Assembly: GCA_035493835.1 (NCBI GenBank)
Contig: DATJHO010000052.1
Span: 1 to 64,000, forward strand
DNA length: 64,000 nt
Source: DASZTU01 sp035493835
GTDB taxonomy: Bacteria; Pseudomonadota; Alphaproteobacteria; Rhizobiales; Devosiaceae
Direction of reading: 5' to 3'
Below, one piece after another: positions 60,888 through 64,000 of this stretch. Under the pieces are notes generated by a model. It had not been told where the DNA came from, searched no databases, and saw only the letters and a program-made list of their open reading frames with translations. How positions within the stretch are numbered: the stretch's first letter is position 1; every line of letters begins with the position of its first letter. Made by a program: the position numbers and the translations under genes.

Positions 60888-61285
60888 CTCTTACGCGCAA
60901 CTCCACTTCGGCCACCGGACCGAGACGCACCGCCCGCACAGAGCGGGCATTGGCGCACTTTGACCAAGGGAGTTTAAGATTCTGTTGCCCATAAGGGCAG
61001 CACTGGTATCTGACCGGACAAAAGTGCCAACGGGGATCTGACTCCCGATGGGTTCGCCATGCGTTGCACGGAGTGCCAATAACACAGCATCATTCCGGCG
61101 AAGGCGGGAATCCCTGTCAGATACCTTCTACTTAGGCCGATAACGGAGATCCCTGCCTTCGCCGGGATGACGCAGGGATGAAGGCGCTCGGCAAACACCT
61201 TGGAGGCGACAAAGAACGCGCCCTCATTATTGTTCAGCGGAGCTGGTTAGCTCGCGTCCATGCAGCGGACCACAGCGCCAAAAGT
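60888..61285. other. gap upstream of rsmH: no mraZ, only repeats
   Basis: A region of about 400 bp between rsmH and rnpB, the usual place of mraZ. No frame gives the mraZ-like start (a DxKGRxxxP motif), and no gene of any kind was found. It holds two degenerate copies of the palindromic repeat family near 61087-61115 and 61146-61171. A promoter for the cluster must be here or in rnpB flanks, but I see no strong -35/-10 pair. Confidence 0.55.
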
Positions 61286-61706
61286 GCCAGTTGACCTGTA
61301 AGCCGGGTTCTGTAGGGCCGACCAGCCTGCCGGCACGAGGCCGACATGCTGCTCGACGTGGTGGCCATTCATCTGCGACGCCTGTTGCCAGCCGCCTCAT
61401 GCAACCAACCCGGGTAGCTGGCCTCGAAAACCGGCCGGCTTACGCCGCGCTACCCCTATTTGGTCTTGCTCCCGGTGGGGTTTGCCGTGCCGTCCCCGTT
61501 GCCGGGGCCGCGGTGCGCTCTTGCCGCACCCTTTCACCCTTGCCTGCCAGATCTACCGAAATAGACCGGGCAGGCGGTTTGCTTTCTGTGGCACTTTCCC
61601 TGGGGTCGCCCCCGCCGGCCGTTAGCCGGCACCGTATTTCGATGGAGCCCGGACTTTCCTCCCCGCAAGGGTTACCCCAAGCGGAGCGGCCACCCGGTCA
61701 ACTGGC
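61286..61706 (-). ncRNA. rnpB: RNase P RNA
   Basis: About 421 nt on the minus strand. The P1 closing stem is perfect over 11 bp: GCCAGTTGACC (61706-61696) with GGTCAACTGGC (61296-61286). GAGGAAAGTCCGGGCTCC, in the 5' part, is the universally conserved CR-I region. CAGAACCCGGCTTACAGG, near the 3' end, is the conserved 3' side. It is the catalytic part of RNase P, which matures tRNA 5' ends. Ends are set by P1, so each could be off by a few bases. Confidence 0.96.
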
Positions 61707-61737
61707 ATGCGGATGTAGTGAGCGCGTGGGCCCCGCG

Positions 61738-62457
61738 TCAAGCGTTCTCGGCGCGGGCAAGCATCCTCGGCCGCACGATCTGGGCGTAGGCATGGTTGAT
61801 CGCCGCCATGCGCGCGGTCGCGACCGCAATCAGTTCCTCGGGCACGCCCCGGGCGATCAGCCGGTCGGGGTGGTGCTCGGCGACCAGCCTGCGATAGACG
61901 CGCCGCACCTCGTCCGTGCTCGCCCCCGGCATCAGGCCAAGTACCACGTAAGGATCGGCGCCGTCATCGAGGTAGATGTGCTGGGCGGCGATCTGCTCGA
62001 AGCGCGCCTCGTCGAAGCCGAAAATATCGCTCACCCGCCTGAGATAGTCGAACTCGGCCTGGTGGAGCATGCCGTCGGCGGTAGCGATGTAAAACAGCCC
62101 GTCGAGCACATGCTCCAGGGTTTCAGGCGTATCAAAGAAGAAGCGCGCGATCTTTTTTGCATAGGCCTCGTAGCCGGCCACATCCTGCTGCGCCAAGGCG
62201 AACAGCTTGTCGACCTGGGTCTCCACGCCCTCCGGAATGACCACCGTCTTCTTGAAGGCCCGGATCTCGGACGCCGTCACCGCGCCATCCGAAACTGCCA
62301 TCTTGGCGGATAAGGCAATGAGCGCCAGGGTGAACGCCGCATCACGGCCACCTGGCAGCCAGGTATCCGGATCGAGGGCGTTGGCAAGCGATCCCGCAAC
62401 GCCTGTGCGTTGCGAAAACGAGCCCACTGCCTCGCCAATACGATGCCAGATCGACAC
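61738..62457 (-). CDS. TerB/DnaJ-domain protein, DjlA-like
   Basis: A 239-residue protein. A TerB-like helical domain covers about 35-160 (AAFTLALIALSAKMAVSDGAVTASEIRAFKK, then LDGLFYIATADGMLHQAEFDYLRRVSDIFG). A C-terminal J domain covers about 170-235 with the H-P-D motif (AEHHPDRLIARG). It resembles E. coli DjlA but lacks a clear N-terminal membrane helix. It would stimulate DnaK ATPase. The GTG at 62457 has GGAGAGG upstream. Confidence 0.87.
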   Translation of the reverse strand: MSIWHRIGEAVGSFSQRTGVAGSLANALDPDTWLPGGRDAAFTLALIALSAKMAVSDGAVTASEIRAFKKTVVIPEGVETQVDKLFALAQQDVAGYEAYAKKIARFFFDTPETLEHVLDGLFYIATADGMLHQAEFDYLRRVSDIFGFDEARFEQIAAQHIYLDDGADPYVVLGLMPGASTDEVRRVYRRLVAEHHPDRLIARGVPEELIAVATARMAAINHAYAQIVRPRMLARAENA

Positions 62458-62736
62458 AATCCTCTCCGCGCCTTCGGCAGCATGCCGACCAAACGGGAAA
62501 CACAGAATTCTCAGATGCAGAACGTCTTGCACGGATAAACCGCCTTTGCGAGCCCCGCTATATCGGGCGACAACCACCCTATGGGGGCAAACATGCCCGG
62601 AGCCTTACTGGCTCCTGAAAAATTGGTTAGTCAGCCCCCAATCTTGCTGCCGGATTGTTCATCCAACCAACAACAATTGGGGGGCCATGGCCCGCGCCAT
62701 GACCCTGATGCCCATCACCTGTTAGGGATGCCTGAG
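62458..62736. other. intergenic region, no gene seen
   Basis: A 279-bp gap on the upstream side of the TerB/DnaJ gene. It is AT-richer near 62625-62690 (ttggttagtc, caaccaacaacaattg). No terminator or gene was found. Confidence 0.5.
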
Positions 62737-63429
62737 CTAGTTCCCGCCGGACAGCAGCCCATGGGCGCGGAGGTAATCCTCCAGCGTGCCGGACTTCCAG
62801 TCCTTCAGATCGGCCTCGGTCACTGTCCGATCGACTACATGCGCGACCCGGACCGGCGCCGGTTGTGGCAGTGGCACACTCTGCGGCTCCGAAGCAACCC
62901 CGCTGGTCGCGGCCCCAGATGCCCTGCCCGGCGAAGGTGCGCTGTCGAAGCGGGTGGCCAGGCGCTGCGCTGCCGGAGTCAGTGAGTTGGGCTGCGGAGT
63001 CTCAGTCGCGGCAACCGGCTTCGATGGCGCAGACGTAATGTAGCTGGGCAGCGCCTTGTTGGTCGCGAGATAATCCTTGACCGGATTCTGCGACACCGGC
63101 GGGGCAGAGGCTGCGGGTGGCGCCTCAGTGGCAGCGACCGCCACGGGGGCGGCCTTCACCGGCGGCGGCGGAGCCGAAGCAATCGGGGCAGTGTCTGCCA
63201 CGTGGCCCGCCGAAGCCGCCGGGCTGGCCGGAGCGGCAACGGTGGGCGCGACCGCCGCTACCGCCTGCGGTTTGGGAACCACGACGTTTGCAGCAGCTGG
63301 GACGTTTGCAGCAGCAGGCTTGACGCCGGAAAGCAGACGCGAACTTACCGTTTCCGCGGCAGGCACGGCTATGACAATGACCAGACCTGCCCATGCAAGG
63401 GCGCCTGTTACTTGCCTACGGAGGCTCAT
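62737..63429 (-). CDS. secreted Ala/Pro-rich protein
   Basis: A 230-residue protein with an N-terminal signal or anchor (ALAWAGLVIVIAVPAAETV, about 10-28). A disordered Ala/Pro/Val-rich middle follows (AAANVPAAANVVVPKPQAVAAVAPTVAAPASPAAS), and a conserved-looking C-terminus (VDRTVTEADLKDWKSGTLEDYLRAHGLLSGG). The C-terminal 30 residues are the only part likely to be folded. I do not recognise the family. Location next to metF may be incidental. Confidence 0.6.
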   Translation of the reverse strand: MSLRRQVTGALAWAGLVIVIAVPAAETVSSRLLSGVKPAAANVPAAANVVVPKPQAVAAVAPTVAAPASPAASAGHVADTAPIASAPPPPVKAAPVAVAATEAPPAASAPPVSQNPVKDYLATNKALPSYITSAPSKPVAATETPQPNSLTPAAQRLATRFDSAPSPGRASGAATSGVASEPQSVPLPQPAPVRVAHVVDRTVTEADLKDWKSGTLEDYLRAHGLLSGGN

Positions 63430-63496
63430 GCTGAGGGGTTCCTAATGCGCAATGACCCTTACCTAGAAAAGACGATTATGATGGCCAATTTGTGAT

Positions 63497-64000
63497 TTAG
63501 GCCGTTTCGACTATCGGCGACCGGTCAGGCCTGCGGCCGAGCAGGCGCGCCAGCGCCAGCACGAGGTTCGACCGGTTGAGCGTATAGAAGTGGAACTCGG
63601 TGATGCCCTCATCGACCAGTTCCAGCACCTGCTCGGCAGCGACCGCCGCGGCCACCAGCGCATGCGTTTCCGGATCGTCCTCAAGTCCCTCGAAGCGCTC
63701 CGCCACCCAGGCCGGCATCACGGCGCCGCAGCTCCTGGCAAATCCGGCAATCTGCTTGAAGCTGTGGATCGGCTGGATTCCCGGCACGATCGGCGCAGTG
63801 ATGCCCGCCGCCCTGACCCGCTCGAGGTAGCGCATGAAGTCGCGGTTATCGAAGAAGAACTGGGTAATGGCGCGACTGGCGCCGGCATCAATCTTCCGCT
63901 TGAGGTTGTCGATATCGGTGTCCCAATCCGGGCTCTGCGGATGCTTTTCCGGATAGGCAGCGACGGAAATGTCGAAATCGCCGATCCGCCGAATGCCTTC
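63497..64000 (-). CDS. metF: methylenetetrahydrofolate reductase, C-terminal part
   Basis: A 168-codon fragment open to the window edge, in frame from the edge to TAA at 63497. It reads EGIRRIGDFDISVAAYPEKH, PQSPDWDTDIDNLKRKIDAG, ITQFFFDNRDFMRYLERVRAAGITAPIVPGIQPI, and ITEFHFYTLNRSNLVLALARLLG. These are the conserved MetF parts: the YPEKHP loop, the QFFFD motif for folate/FAD binding and the FYTLNR motif. The enzyme makes 5-methyl-THF for methionine synthesis. The N-terminal part lies outside the window. Confidence 0.93.
   Translation of the reverse strand, partial: EGIRRIGDFDISVAAYPEKHPQSPDWDTDIDNLKRKIDAGASRAITQFFFDNRDFMRYLERVRAAGITAPIVPGIQPIHSFKQIAGFARSCGAVMPAWVAERFEGLEDDPETHALVAAAVAAEQVLELVDEGITEFHFYTLNRSNLVLALARLLGRRPDRSPIVETA

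Noticed and set aside
61291..62313. 340-residue open frame on the + strand
   Set aside because: It runs antisense through the RNase P RNA and the TerB/DnaJ gene. The translation has no domain pattern, and the RNA's conserved regions explain the sequence.
1..64000. CRISPR arrays, tRNA genes and insertion sequences
   Set aside because: I looked for regularly spaced repeats, tRNA T-loop signatures and transposase-like frames and found none. The repeats present are palindromic intergenic families.

Overview
The window is about 64 kb of GC-rich chromosome from an alphaproteobacterium, most likely in the Hyphomicrobiales (Rhizobiales), with a Devosia-like organism as a plausible but unproven guess. 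The main support is a circularly permuted two-piece tmRNA gene with tag ANDNNYAPVALAA, an alphaproteobacterial SspB adaptor, and the order ftsZ-lpxC-bamD-recN-ligA after a division and cell-wall (dcw) cluster. No tRNA, CRISPR array or insertion sequence was seen.

Layout. 1-12.7 kb (mostly minus strand): MFS exporter, Kup potassium transporter, FMN reductase, pdxJ, ilvH and ilvI (acetolactate synthase), a HUMPS/OMPDC-fold enzyme, a nitrobindin-like secreted protein and cspA. Two structured RNA candidates lie here (about 4.3 and 9.1 kb). 13-21 kb: glycine-zipper lipoprotein, miaA, divergent serB and a GNAT gene, then degP, DUF2065, hflC, hflK, folA, GNAT and thyA in one minus-strand block. 22-25 kb: ssrA, a YcaQ-like protein, sspB and a ribbon-helix-helix gene. 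25-36 kb: a large AsmA protein, uvrD, a 2'-5' RNA ligase-like gene, prmA, a 43-residue ORF missed by longer ORF cutoffs, an M24 aminopeptidase P and a DUF3828-like protein. 36-61.7 kb: ligA, recN, bamD, lpxC, ftsZ, an FMN reductase, ftsA, ftsQ, ddl, murB, murC, murG, ftsW, a vapBC pair on the opposite strand, mraY, murF, murE, ftsI, ftsL, rsmH and rnpB. 61.7-64 kb: a TerB/DnaJ protein, an Ala/Pro-rich secreted protein and the 3' part of metF.

How the parts work together. The dcw genes build lipid II precursors (MurB, MurC, MurE, MurF, MraY, MurG, Ddl) and the division machine (FtsZ, A, Q, L, I, W). Two genes normally found in this cluster are missing from their places: murD between mraY and ftsW, where a vapBC toxin-antitoxin pair sits, and mraZ upstream of rsmH. 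An FMN reductase also separates ftsA from ftsZ. A second theme is protein quality control: ssrA tags stalled proteins, SspB delivers tagged proteins to ClpXP, and HflKC and a Do-type protease lie within 9 kb.

Intergenic DNA is rich in short palindromic repeats, often in inverted pairs, and in a longer (about 190 bp) element present in at least two well-matched copies plus a decayed one. Coordinates of RNAs, promoters and repeats are read by eye and approximate to a few bases.
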